64,000 bases of DNA from Paenibacillus sedimenti (GCF_014534655.1 NZ_JACVVD010000008.1:62001-126000), one strand, 5' to 3'. Shown: positions 16,578 to 24,941, numbered from the stretch's first letter. Numbers and translations: made by a program. The notes: generated from the sequence alone by a model not told the origin.

Positions 16578-16609
16578 GCTTTTAGGTATTTTTACCTAAA
16601 AGCATAACA
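16578..16609 (-). promoter_or_regulatory. Extended -10 promoter and palindromic operator, synthase copy
   Basis: Minus-strand TGTTATGCT (16609-16601) is an extended -10. Immediately downstream GCTTTTAGGTA-TTTT-TACCTAAAAGC (16578-16603) is a perfect 11-base inverted repeat containing TAGGTA-N4-TACCTA, the motif also found at the NHLP start. Placement over the start site suggests repression by a common regulator. Confidence 0.6.
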
Positions 16610-16684
16610 TGAAGTGTTGGTGTTATCTAGCATTCTTCTCTCATATTCGACAATAATTCATGATGGCGATTACTATATTAATGT

Positions 16685-17401
16685 CTACCTCACTGTCATC
16701 CGCTCCAAAACCATCTCCACCTTCACTAAATGCTGCATCATCCGCTCCGATGCCAACGCCTCGTTCTGTTCCCGAATGGCCTCAAAGATTCCCGTGTGTT
16801 CCTCCAGCAGCTGCTGACCTGAAGCCAGTTCAGAAAAAAACCACAATCTGCGGGAATCGCCCATGCTTTCCTGCAGCCTCTTGGTGAGGGAGTCCATCAT
16901 CTGGATAAAGAGAGTATTATGGGTCGCTTTGGCAATCTGCAGATGGAACTGCACGTCGGCTTCCTCAGAAGCTCTTTCATCCTCTAATACAACTCTCATA
17001 CGTACGAGGATTTGCTCCAAATGCTCAATATCCACATCCGTTCTGCGTTTCGCGGCAAGCGAAGCGCAGCCCGACTCGATATATTTACGAATTTCAAGAA
17101 TCTCTTGAAATGACTCTTTTTTATGGAAAAAATCACCGGCATCCGGCACCGGCTCCGATGGCAACACTTGGCTGACGAAGGTGCCTCCGCCATGGCGGAT
17201 GTCGAGCCAGCCCATTGCTTTCAATGCGCTTAGCGCTTCGCGAATGGTGGAACGACCAACGTTAAAGCCTACGGCCAAGTCGACTACGGATGGCAGGCGA
17301 TAACCCGGTTCATATTCGCCGGATTCGATGCGCTGTTTCAGCTGTGCGAGGACGATGTCCGAGCCTTTTTGCGGTTTAACGGGTTGAAAAGAAGATGACA
17401 T
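16685..17401 (-). CDS. FadR/GntR family regulator (GlcC/LldR-like)
   Basis: A 238-residue regulator: winged helix-turn-helix (about residues 15-75, GYRLPSVVDLAVGFNVGRSTIREALSAL split here as GYRLPS and GRSTIREALSALKAMG) and an all-helical FCD ligand domain (about 90-225). ATG 17401 follows GGAGG at 6 bases. It is divergent from glcD-glcF, as GlcC or LldR regulators commonly are, and probably responds to glycolate or lactate. Confidence 0.88.
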   Translation of the reverse strand: MSSSFQPVKPQKGSDIVLAQLKQRIESGEYEPGYRLPSVVDLAVGFNVGRSTIREALSALKAMGWLDIRHGGGTFVSQVLPSEPVPDAGDFFHKKESFQEILEIRKYIESGCASLAAKRRTDVDIEHLEQILVRMRVVLEDERASEEADVQFHLQIAKATHNTLFIQMMDSLTKRLQESMGDSRRLWFFSELASGQQLLEEHTGIFEAIREQNEALASERMMQHLVKVEMVLERMTVR

Positions 17402-17444
17402 GTCGGACCTCCAGAAATTTATATACATCTATTCAAGCATACGC

Positions 17445-17472
17445 TATAATGATTGAAAAGTCATCAGATGAC
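17445..17472 (+). promoter_or_regulatory. glcD promoter -10 and FadR-type operator
   Basis: TATAAT (17445-17450) is followed by GTCATC-A-GATGAC (17460-17472), a 13-base palindrome close to the GTC/GAC half-sites bound by FadR-subfamily regulators. It covers the predicted transcription start of glcD. Confidence 0.6.
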
Positions 17473-17513
17473 CTGTTCACTTTGTGGAAGGTCTTACGTG
17501 AAAGGAGCTAGTC

Positions 17514-18929
17514 ATGTTAGCTGAATCCATTCGAAAACAGCTTCGGCAAATCGTAGGAGACACTTGGTTTAAAGACGATCCCGAAGCTTTGGTTACTCAC
17601 TCCTACGATGCAACGCCCATGGTACAGTCGATGCCTGACGGCGTGATTTATCCGAGCACGCGCGAGGAAGTCGCTGCGATACTCAAGCTCGCAAATGAAC
17701 ATAGAATCCCTATAGTCGGACGCGGGGCGGGAAGCAATCTCTGCGGAGGTACCGTTGCTGTCGAAGGCGGCATTGTTATGGTCATGAACCGAATGAATCG
17801 CTTGATCGAGATCGACCAAGACAACCTTACGGCCACGTTCCAGCCGGGTCTCAATACGAAGGAGTTTCATCTTGCGGTCGAGGCGCTTGGTTTATTTTAT
17901 CCGCCGGATCCAAGCAGTATGGTCGTCTCTACGCTAGGCGGGAACATCATGGAGTGTGCGGGCGGGCTAAGAGGACTCAAATACGGCACGACCAAAGATT
18001 ATGTTATCGGCTTGGAAGCGGTCTTGCCTTCAGGCGAGGTCATCCGAACAGGAGGAAAGCTATATAAAGACGTAGCGGGCTACGATTTAACCAAGTTATT
18101 GGTTGGTTCGGAAGGAACGCTTGCCATCATTACGGAAGCTACGGTCAAGCTCACTCCGGCTCCCAAGTACAAAAAAACGATGCTGGCCATGTACGAAGAC
18201 ATCTATGCAGCAGCGAGAACGGTCTCCGCAATTATCGGCCATCAGATTATTCCGGCAACGCTGGAATTCATCGATAACCCGACACTGCGTGTTGTGGAAG
18301 CTTTCAACAAGATTGGACTGCCGTTAAACATGGAGGCTGTTCTTCTGATCGAGCAGGATGGCAGCGACATGTCGGCGGTTGAGCAGGATATTGAAGCCAT
18401 CACGCGAATTTGCCTGGAGCAGGGAGCGGCGGAAGTGAAGATTGCAGGCAGTACTCAAGAGGCTGAGAAGCTGATGATGGCGCGCCGCAGTGCGCTTTCG
18501 ACGCTGGCGAGAATTCGTCCGACAACGATTCTGGAAGATGCGACGGTGCCTCGTTCCAAGATCGCGGACATGGTGATTGAAATCAACAGAATCGCCAAAA
18601 AATATGACGTGCAAATCTGCACATTCGGACACGCCGGGGATGGCAATTTGCATCCCACCTGTACGACGGATGCACGCGATCACGATGAAATTCATCGGGT
18701 GGAACAGGCGTTTGAAGAGATTTTTGATGCGGCGATCCGGATGGGCGGTACGATAACAGGGGAGCATGGCGTCGGCATGATGAAGGCGCCATATTTGGAG
18801 TGGAAGGTCGGTGCCGCAGGCATCGAACTGATGAAAGGGATCAAACGCGCGTTCGATCCGAACAATATCATGAATCCGGGCAAGATTTTTGCCAAGGAGT
18901 CACGCAAAAGGCTGGTGGTTCAGCGATGA
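17514..18929 (+). CDS. glcD: Glycolate/D-lactate oxidase FAD subunit
   Basis: A 471-residue FAD-linked dehydrogenase. FAD_binding_4 domain with VGRGAGSNLCGGTVAVEGG (about residues 66-84) and GGLRGLKYGTTKDYV, and the C-terminal cap with FGHAGDGNLHP and GEHGVGMMK, typical of GlcD and D-lactate dehydrogenases. AAAGGAG precedes ATG 17514. The stop overlaps the next ATG (ATGA), coupling it to glcF. It oxidises glycolate or D-lactate and passes electrons to the iron-sulfur subunit; the choice between substrates is not visible. Confidence 0.9.
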   Translation: MLAESIRKQLRQIVGDTWFKDDPEALVTHSYDATPMVQSMPDGVIYPSTREEVAAILKLANEHRIPIVGRGAGSNLCGGTVAVEGGIVMVMNRMNRLIEIDQDNLTATFQPGLNTKEFHLAVEALGLFYPPDPSSMVVSTLGGNIMECAGGLRGLKYGTTKDYVIGLEAVLPSGEVIRTGGKLYKDVAGYDLTKLLVGSEGTLAIITEATVKLTPAPKYKKTMLAMYEDIYAAARTVSAIIGHQIIPATLEFIDNPTLRVVEAFNKIGLPLNMEAVLLIEQDGSDMSAVEQDIEAITRICLEQGAAEVKIAGSTQEAEKLMMARRSALSTLARIRPTTILEDATVPRSKIADMVIEINRIAKKYDVQICTFGHAGDGNLHPTCTTDARDHDEIHRVEQAFEEIFDAAIRMGGTITGEHGVGMMKAPYLEWKVGAAGIELMKGIKRAFDPNNIMNPGKIFAKESRKRLVVQR

Positions 18930-20299
18930 GTGAAGCGACTTCCATCAAGCACCAATTAGCGGCAGCGAGTCCGAATCCATTGGCCGAGCGATTGAAGCTC
19001 ACGCTGAACTACGATGAACTGAGCAACTGCATTCGCTGCGGTTTTTGCCAGCCGTCCTGTCCTACGTTCAAAGAGACCGGCCTGGAAGCGGCGTCACCTC
19101 GGGGGCGCATTGCACTGATGAAAGCCGTCGTGGACGATCTCATGGTTCCGGACAGCTCTTTTCAAAAACAAATGGATCTCTGCCTCGGCTGCAGAGCCTG
19201 CGAACCGGTTTGCCCAGCCGATGTGAAATACGGCCAACTGTTGGAACAAACGCGAGACGCCATCGAAAAGCATACTGATCACCGTTGGTGGATCAAACCG
19301 ATCCGAAACCTGGCTTTTCAACAGCTATTCCCAAATCAAAAGAGAATGCGTTTGCTTGGTTCCGCACTCCGCCTATTCCAACGTTCCGGCATACAAAGGC
19401 TCGTACGTAAATCCGGTATGATGAATCTATTCCCGGAAACGATGAGCCAAATGGAACGAATTCTGCCTGAGGCTTCTTCCAAAGGGGTTATTGAACAGCT
19501 TGGCACTTATGTGCCGGCTGCAGGCAACCGTAAACCGATCGCCACCGTAGGGATGTTCCGAGGCTGCATCATGGATGTACTGTTCACGGAAACGAATATG
19601 AACACGGTGAAACTGCTCTCCGAAGCCGGCTTCGATGTGATCATCCCGCCAACGCAGAATTGCTGCGGCGCGCTCCACGCGCACAGTGGCGAGCTCGATC
19701 AGGCGAAGGATCTGGCGAAAAAAAATATTGATGCATTCCAAGCTTCCGGTGTCGATTACATCATCTCTAACGCAGGCGGTTGCGGAGCTTTGCTGGTCGA
19801 GTACGGCCATCTGCTGCATGACGATCCCGAGTATGCGGATGCGGCTTTAAAGTTTGCCGGGAACGTGAAGGATGTCAGCCAGATGCTGATGGAAAAAGGG
19901 AGCATACCGGAGTTCTCTATCGACAAGGCTGCTGCGAGCCATGGTCAAGTATCCATCACCTACCAAGACTCATGCCATTTGCGTAATGTCATGAAAGCTG
20001 GCAACGCTCCGCGCGATTTAATGAATCGAATCGAGGGAGCTAAGCTCGTTGAGCTGAGAGGCGCAGACCGCTGCTGCGGTTCGGCGGGGATCTATAATCT
20101 GGTGCAGCCGGAGATGTCGATGGACATTCTTGATCATAAAATGGAGCATGTGAAAGAAACGCACGCGCACTATTTGCTCACCAGCAACCCGGGCTGCTTG
20201 CTGCAGATGAAGCTGGGCATTGAGAGAGAGCAAATGTCCGGGCAGATGAAGGCCGTGCATATTGTGGACTTTTTATACGAGCATTTAGCCAACAATTAA
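18926..20299 (+). CDS. glcF: Glycolate/D-lactate oxidase iron-sulfur subunit
   Basis: A 457-residue protein with two ferredoxin-type [4Fe-4S] motifs (CIRCGFCQPSCP about residue 33; CLGCRACEPVCP about 84) and two CCG domains (NCCGALHAHSGE; DRCCGSAGIYNL) as in GlcF/LldE-type subunits. ATG 18926 overlaps the glcD stop. It carries electrons from GlcD to the quinone pool at the membrane. No glcE-like third subunit is present, which is common in Bacillales. Confidence 0.9.
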   Translation: MSEATSIKHQLAAASPNPLAERLKLTLNYDELSNCIRCGFCQPSCPTFKETGLEAASPRGRIALMKAVVDDLMVPDSSFQKQMDLCLGCRACEPVCPADVKYGQLLEQTRDAIEKHTDHRWWIKPIRNLAFQQLFPNQKRMRLLGSALRLFQRSGIQRLVRKSGMMNLFPETMSQMERILPEASSKGVIEQLGTYVPAAGNRKPIATVGMFRGCIMDVLFTETNMNTVKLLSEAGFDVIIPPTQNCCGALHAHSGELDQAKDLAKKNIDAFQASGVDYIISNAGGCGALLVEYGHLLHDDPEYADAALKFAGNVKDVSQMLMEKGSIPEFSIDKAAASHGQVSITYQDSCHLRNVMKAGNAPRDLMNRIEGAKLVELRGADRCCGSAGIYNLVQPEMSMDILDHKMEHVKETHAHYLLTSNPGCLLQMKLGIEREQMSGQMKAVHIVDFLYEHLANN

Positions 20300-20314
20300 A
20301 AGCATAGTTAATCT

Positions 20315-20350
20315 AAAACGGATCGAGTGCGAAAGCTCGGTCCGTTTTAA
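20315..20350 (+). terminator. Intrinsic terminator after glcF
   Basis: AAAACGGATCGAG (20315-20327) pairs with CTCGGTCCGTTTT (20336-20348) with one mismatch or wobble; T-run follows. Confidence 0.8.
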
Positions 20351-20426
20351 TCGATAAGCCAGAGCCGCCTTCACTGAAAATTAGAAGACATTTTCCCGTG
20401 GGATCGAATCAAATTCGTTTTCACCA

Positions 20427-20456
20427 TTGACATACATTCTGTATGTATGTCAAAAT
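20427..20456 (+). promoter_or_regulatory. Promoter with TetR-type operator
   Basis: TTGACATACAT (20427-20437), 5 bases, ATGTATGTCAA (20443-20453): a perfect 11-base inverted repeat. TTGACA is also a consensus -35, with CAAAAT (20451-20456) as -10 at 18 bases. A dimeric repressor here would block the VOC-tetR operon; the TetR gene in it is the obvious candidate. Confidence 0.75.
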
Positions 20457-20496
20457 GCAATTATCACTTACTACCTTAAAAGGAGAGGTTCATCCC

Positions 20497-20943
20497 ATGA
20501 AAACAGTTAGTTTCTATCCCGTCATTCTGACGGAGCAGGTCACGGTCAGCTCAGCATTTTATAAGGAATACTTTGGCTTCGATCCGGTTTTCGAGGCAGA
20601 ATGGTACGTCAGCATGAAGAATTCCAATCAGGAAGCGTCATTCGAGCTAGCGATTCTCGATGCTGCCCACCCTACGGTACCCGAAGCTTCTCGGCGTTCT
20701 GTACAGGGGCTGATTCTGAACTTCGAAGTCGATAATGTGGATGCGGAATACGAGCGACTTATACGTCAAGCGAAGCTGCCCTTGCATCTCGATATTCGCG
20801 ATGAAGAGTTTGGTCAGCGGCATTTCATCACATCTGACCCTAATGGCGTGCTTATCGACGTCATCACCATGATCCCGCCATCCGAAGCTTATAGCAGACA
20901 ATATACGGAGAACGTTTGGTCGGGCAACGAAAGCGGCATATAG
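20497..20943 (+). CDS. VOC (glyoxalase/bleomycin-resistance) family protein
   Basis: A 148-residue single-chain protein with the paired beta-alpha-beta-beta-beta units of the vicinal oxygen chelate fold ([33 protein letters not shown] near the end). Such proteins are lyases, dioxygenases or antibiotic-binding proteins. AAAGGAG precedes ATG 20497. Co-transcribed with the TetR gene 20 bases on, behind a TetR-type operator, so probably induced by a toxic compound it handles. Confidence 0.8.
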   Translation: MKTVSFYPVILTEQVTVSSAFYKEYFGFDPVFEAEWYVSMKNSNQEASFELAILDAAHPTVPEASRRSVQGLILNFEVDNVDAEYERLIRQAKLPLHLDIRDEEFGQRHFITSDPNGVLIDVITMIPPSEAYSRQYTENVWSGNESGI

Positions 20944-20962
20944 ACAGGAGCTAAAGTATTGC

Positions 20963-21553
20963 ATGAGAATAACCAAAGCCGAACAAAAGAAAATGACGAT
21001 CAAGCGGTTAACGGAAGTTGCCAGAACCTATTTCTCCGAAAAAGGTTACGCCGACGCTTCCATGGAGGAAATGGTCAAGGAAGCCGGACTGACTCGAGGG
21101 GCGCTGTATCACCATTTCGGCAGCAAGGAAGGAATCTTCCATGCTGTGCTCGAATCCGTGCAGCAAGAGATCGCAGAACGAGTTGAAGCCGAGGCGGCGA
21201 CAAGCGAAGATCCATGGGAACAGTTGCTTCTCGGGTGCCGCGCGTTCGTCGCAGCCGCGGTAGAGCCGCGAAACAGGCGGATTCTGCTTCTGGATGGTCC
21301 CTCTGCGCTCGGATGGGACGTTTGGCGCAAAATGGACGAGCAGAATTCCATGAGCTTATTGCGGGATCAGCTCCATGGCATGGAGCAGCAGGGCTGCCTA
21401 AAGACCGTCTCCATCGACGCTTTGACTCATCTTCTTTCCGGCGCCATGAACGAGGCCGTTCTTTGGATCGCGCAAATGCCGGACCAACAGCAATCGCTGG
21501 AGGAAACGACGACGGCGATAGCGCTGATGCTTGAGGGATTCAGGGCAAAATAA
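20963..21553 (+). CDS. TetR/AcrR family regulator
   Basis: A 196-residue repressor with the TetR N-terminal helix-turn-helix (about residues 15-60: ARTYFSEKGYADASMEEMV, then TRGALYHHFGSKEGIF) and a helical ligand-binding C-terminal domain. The AGGAG lies 12 bases before the ATG. Likely autoregulates through the palindrome at 20427-20453. Confidence 0.88.
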   Translation: MRITKAEQKKMTIKRLTEVARTYFSEKGYADASMEEMVKEAGLTRGALYHHFGSKEGIFHAVLESVQQEIAERVEAEAATSEDPWEQLLLGCRAFVAAAVEPRNRRILLLDGPSALGWDVWRKMDEQNSMSLLRDQLHGMEQQGCLKTVSIDALTHLLSGAMNEAVLWIAQMPDQQQSLEETTTAIALMLEGFRAK

Positions 21554-21587
21554 ATGAAATCCGCCCCTGCCCCGGGACGGATTTCAT
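21554..21587. terminator. Convergent terminator
   Basis: ATGAAATCCG (21554-21563) pairs exactly with CGGATTTCAT (21578-21587) between tetR and the convergent murQ gene; the loop contains a GC-rich secondary hairpin. Confidence 0.65.
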
Positions 21588-21598
21588 CAAAGTCATTA

Positions 21599-22507
21599 TT
21601 ATTGCTCAGCAAGCCTAATTGCCTGACGTACGAAGCCATCTGTCTGATTAAGCATAAGACGTGCCTCGGCAACGCTGGCGTTAGCCAAGATCATGACGAT
21701 CGCTGTTTTTACATGGCCATCCGCTTCCGTAAAAGCGGCGTTCACTTCGTCTTCGGATGCGCCTGTTGCCATACGGATAATCCGTTTGGAGCGGAACACC
21801 AATTTCTCATTGGATGGATTGAGGTCCACCATCAGGTTTTGATACACTTTGCCAATCCGGATCATCGCCGACGTGGAGAGCATGTTCAGAATCAGTTTTT
21901 GCGCTGTGCCTGATTTCATGCGCGTAGAGCCGAGGATCACCTCGGGGCCGACGACGGCTTCAAGCATAAGCTGTGAAATTTCTACCATTGGCGTGCCATA
22001 ATTATTGCACAGCCCGATCACCGTAGCTCCTAGTTCGCGCGAACGTTTCATAGCGCCAAGCACATAAGGTGTACGACCGCTTGCAGCAATACCCACGACC
22101 ACATCACGCTTTCCGACGCCATGAATATCCATATCCTGTGCGCCTAGCTCCTCGTTATCTTCCGCCCCTTCCACTGCATCTTTGATAGCTCTCTCACCGC
22201 CGGCGATGAGGCCTTGAACCATGGAAGGCTCTGTCCCAAACGTCGGCGGACATTCAGAGGCATCGAGGATTCCGATTCTTCCGCTGGTCCCGGCTCCTAC
22301 ATAGATCAGCCGCCCCCCATTGCGAAAGGCCTCTACGATATTATCGGCCGCTTGGGCGATCTGAGGAAGGATGCCTTGAATGGCATCGGCGACCCCGCGA
22401 TCTTCTTCATTGATCAGCGTGACAATCTGCTCGGAGGTAAGTTGATCGATATTACTTGTTTTGCTATTCGGTTGCTCGGTCGTTAATTCATTTAATAAAT
22501 GCTTCAT
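21599..22507 (-). CDS. murQ: N-acetylmuramic acid 6-phosphate etherase, paralogue 1
   Basis: About 302 residues, the usual MurQ length. SIS-domain signature IYVGAGTSGRIGILDASECPPTFG with the catalytic Glu in ASECPPTF, second Glu in EGAEDN, C-terminal helical domain. MurQ splits the lactyl ether of MurNAc-6-phosphate to GlcNAc-6-phosphate and D-lactate. ATG 22507 is 9 bases from GAGGAG. Last gene of the minus-strand operon GH4-kinase-murQ. A second murQ lies at 26135, so the two may serve different inducing conditions or substrates. Confidence 0.9.
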   Translation of the reverse strand: MKHLLNELTTEQPNSKTSNIDQLTSEQIVTLINEEDRGVADAIQGILPQIAQAADNIVEAFRNGGRLIYVGAGTSGRIGILDASECPPTFGTEPSMVQGLIAGGERAIKDAVEGAEDNEELGAQDMDIHGVGKRDVVVGIAASGRTPYVLGAMKRSRELGATVIGLCNNYGTPMVEISQLMLEAVVGPEVILGSTRMKSGTAQKLILNMLSTSAMIRIGKVYQNLMVDLNPSNEKLVFRSKRIIRMATGASEDEVNAAFTEADGHVKTAIVMILANASVAEARLMLNQTDGFVRQAIRLAEQ

Positions 22508-22550
22508 CAACGGACACTCCTCTTCATTCAATTATGGATCCGGATTTGGC

Positions 22551-23576
22551 TCAAAGTCCGTTGGATTCTAGTTTTTGGATAAATTCCACTGCATCAATGA
22601 CTTTGCTGCGAGTATCCGGATTTACTGGACGACCATAGGCAAGTTCAAGTGCCCATAGAACTGCGCCTGTGGCGGGCGGTACTTGAAGAAGAATGTAATT
22701 ACAATGATGATTGGTCAACTTCGCAATATAGTTTTTGTAATTTTGAAGCAGCAGAGGGCTTTCCGCTTTGACCCATACAGAACCCGCGAGAATGATATCG
22801 ACTTCATGGCCAAAATCCAGATTATGCATACAGCCTACAGTGGAATACGCCAGTTGTTTGGCAGTGTTATCCAGAATATGAAGTGCAACGGAGTCCCCGA
22901 CATTTGCAGCAGCAAACATGATTTGCACCAGCTTTGTATGGGGGAGTGTTCGCCCTAGCATCCCGTTAAGCGCGTTTTCAATGAATAATTCTTTGCTGGA
23001 AACTTGCAGAAGTTCCATGACGGGTTCCGTCATCTGAGTTTCCGGTCCCATCCGGTAGAAAAAGTCGTACACGGCCCGCAGCACCTTTCTTGCGAGAAAA
23101 AAACCTCCAGCCTCATCGCCGGACAGCTCGCTGCCCACACCGCCTACCTGAAGCCGTATTCCGCTTGGAGAGATGCCGCCGGTCGAGGAGCCGGAGCCAT
23201 TAATGGAGCAAATGCCGAACCCCTTTTCACTGCCGGCTTTAACCCCCAGAAAAGAGTCGTTGTCCACGGCGTAGTGAGTAAAGCCGATACGTTCAATGAC
23301 GTTGCACAGATTTTCCTTTTGAGATCGAATATCCGCACCAGCCAAGCCGAATGCGCCGGCCGCAATATCGTTCATGGATAATTGATTGCGCGTGAGCAAA
23401 TGTTGTATATTCTCATTCATGATACGGAACGTGCTTGTATATGCATCTGGGAATTGCTCATGGCTGCATGTGCCTGTGTGAATGTGATCGACAAAGTTCC
23501 CTTGAAGATCGAACAGAAAGTAGTCCGTTTTGCTGTTTCCGCCATCAACGCCTACGATATAGTTTTTGTTTATCAT
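22551..23576 (-). CDS. BadF/BadG-type sugar kinase (GlcNAc/MurNAc kinase-like), paralogue 1
   Basis: A 341-residue ASKHA-fold kinase of the BadF/BadG/BcrA/BcrD ATPase family: phosphate-1 loop VGVDGGNSKTDYFLFD, second loop INGSGSSTGGISP and adenosine motif region. Relatives include N-acetylglucosamine kinase and Clostridium MurK, which phosphorylates both MurNAc and GlcNAc. The start overlaps the upstream GH4 stop by 4 bases (ATGA). It probably phosphorylates a sugar or disaccharide at C6 so that the GH4 and MurQ enzymes of the same operon can act. Confidence 0.82.
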   Translation of the reverse strand: MINKNYIVGVDGGNSKTDYFLFDLQGNFVDHIHTGTCSHEQFPDAYTSTFRIMNENIQHLLTRNQLSMNDIAAGAFGLAGADIRSQKENLCNVIERIGFTHYAVDNDSFLGVKAGSEKGFGICSINGSGSSTGGISPSGIRLQVGGVGSELSGDEAGGFFLARKVLRAVYDFFYRMGPETQMTEPVMELLQVSSKELFIENALNGMLGRTLPHTKLVQIMFAAANVGDSVALHILDNTAKQLAYSTVGCMHNLDFGHEVDIILAGSVWVKAESPLLLQNYKNYIAKLTNHHCNYILLQVPPATGAVLWALELAYGRPVNPDTRSKVIDAVEFIQKLESNGL

Positions 23577-24874
23577 TTCTGCGTCTCTTTAGCGAAAAAC
23601 AGCGGGAGATAGTCCTTATGCGCTTCTTTCAATTCATTGAAGCAGTTAAGTGCGGCATTGTAATCTCCAACCAAGGGGTTCATCAATAGGGCGCGCATTG
23701 CAGCATCTTCGCTGCCGCTGACTGCAGCAGCCACAGTCTCGCGCTCATAGGCTTTGACCATGCGCATATAATCAATGATATGTTTATTGCGGAAATCGTG
23801 AACTTTGATCGGTTCGGCGCCGTCTTTACCAATAACCGCACAAACTTCAACGGCATCGGAGTCCTCCATGAAATCCAGCGCGCCTTTATTCAGAAGGTTG
23901 ACGACATGTATCTCTTGTTTGTCATTATAGATGGCATCCACCAGACTGATGGCCACTTCAGAGTAATTAGCGCCTCCGCGGGTGGATAGAAGATCCGGCT
24001 TGGTATGCAGTTGGGAATCAGAATAAATATTCAGAAGCTCCTCCTCAATCTGCATGCATTTCTCGCCTCGCGTCAATTCACTTTCTTTCAGCAAATTAAG
24101 CTTCTTATCTTTAAAATAGTAATATTCCAGATAAGAAGACGGAATGGCCCCCGCCATTTGAACCAGCTCTTTGCTAAATCCGCTTGAAGGAATATTCTTC
24201 ATCGCTTCACTATTTAGTCCCATTTCCAGAGCAGTTTTCAAATAATCCTTACCGTCTTGCTCAATGGCCGTAATCCAGCTTAGATGATTAAGTCCGACAT
24301 AAGTAAAGCTGGCATGCTCCGCTTGCAGCGTTTCACGAATGCTTTTGAACATGTTGAAAGGAACATTGCACAGACCAAGCATCTTCACACCGGAATGGTT
24401 CAGCAGAGCTTCTGTAATAATTCCTGCCGGATTGGAGAAGTTGATGAGCCAAGCATCCGGACATAGCTCTTTCATACGCTGTGCAATATGAAGCATCACG
24501 GGAATGGTGCGCATGGCTTTAAAAAATCCGCCGATACCGCAGGTTTCCTGACCGATTAAATTGTATTTCAGGGGGATGGTCTCATCGAGCACTCTCGCAG
24601 GCAGCTTGCCTACGCGGATTTGACACAGCACAAAGCTGGCATTCAGCAGCGCTTCATCCAAGTTTTGAGTCATGACTACCCGGCAAGGAAGATTCTCCGT
24701 CTGTATCATACGTTTGCAAATTCCGCCCACAATTTCCAGTTTTCTCGCATCAATATCCATAAGCACCAGCTCATCTATGGGTAATATATCTTTCCGCTTA
24801 ATCATGCCTTCAATTAGTTCCGGGGTGTATGTGCTGCCTGATCCGATAATGGCTATTTTCAATTTATTACTCAT
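23573..24874 (-). CDS. GH4 family 6-phospho-glycosidase
   Basis: A 433-residue NAD- and divalent-metal-dependent glycosidase. Rossmann loop IIGSGSTYTPELIEG, the metal-binding Cys in LCNVPFN, substrate loop NFSNPAGIITEA, and TRGGANYSEVA with the catalytic Tyr region. GH4 enzymes cleave 6-phospho-glycosides by oxidation at C3 and elimination. ATG 24874 follows AAGGGTGG. No PTS gene is in the operon, so its phosphorylated substrate probably comes from the adjacent kinase, perhaps a phosphorylated GlcNAc-MurNAc disaccharide (inference). A plain 6-phospho-beta-glucosidase is the alternative. Confidence 0.85.
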   Translation of the reverse strand: MSNKLKIAIIGSGSTYTPELIEGMIKRKDILPIDELVLMDIDARKLEIVGGICKRMIQTENLPCRVVMTQNLDEALLNASFVLCQIRVGKLPARVLDETIPLKYNLIGQETCGIGGFFKAMRTIPVMLHIAQRMKELCPDAWLINFSNPAGIITEALLNHSGVKMLGLCNVPFNMFKSIRETLQAEHASFTYVGLNHLSWITAIEQDGKDYLKTALEMGLNSEAMKNIPSSGFSKELVQMAGAIPSSYLEYYYFKDKKLNLLKESELTRGEKCMQIEEELLNIYSDSQLHTKPDLLSTRGGANYSEVAISLVDAIYNDKQEIHVVNLLNKGALDFMEDSDAVEVCAVIGKDGAEPIKVHDFRNKHIIDYMRMVKAYERETVAAAVSGSEDAAMRALLMNPLVGDYNAALNCFNELKEAHKDYLPLFFAKETQK

Positions 24875-24911
24875 CCAATAATCCACCCTTCTGCAACTCA
24901 ATCTCGACGCA

Positions 24912-24941
24912 ATTATAGCATTGCTTTCCGAAGGTCTGCAA
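24912..24941 (-). promoter_or_regulatory. Promoter of GH4-kinase-murQ operon
   Basis: Minus strand: TTGCAG (24941-24936), 18 bases, TATAAT (24917-24912), with TGC before the -10. Two GAAAT-type sites lie directly upstream (24951-24994). Confidence 0.65.
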
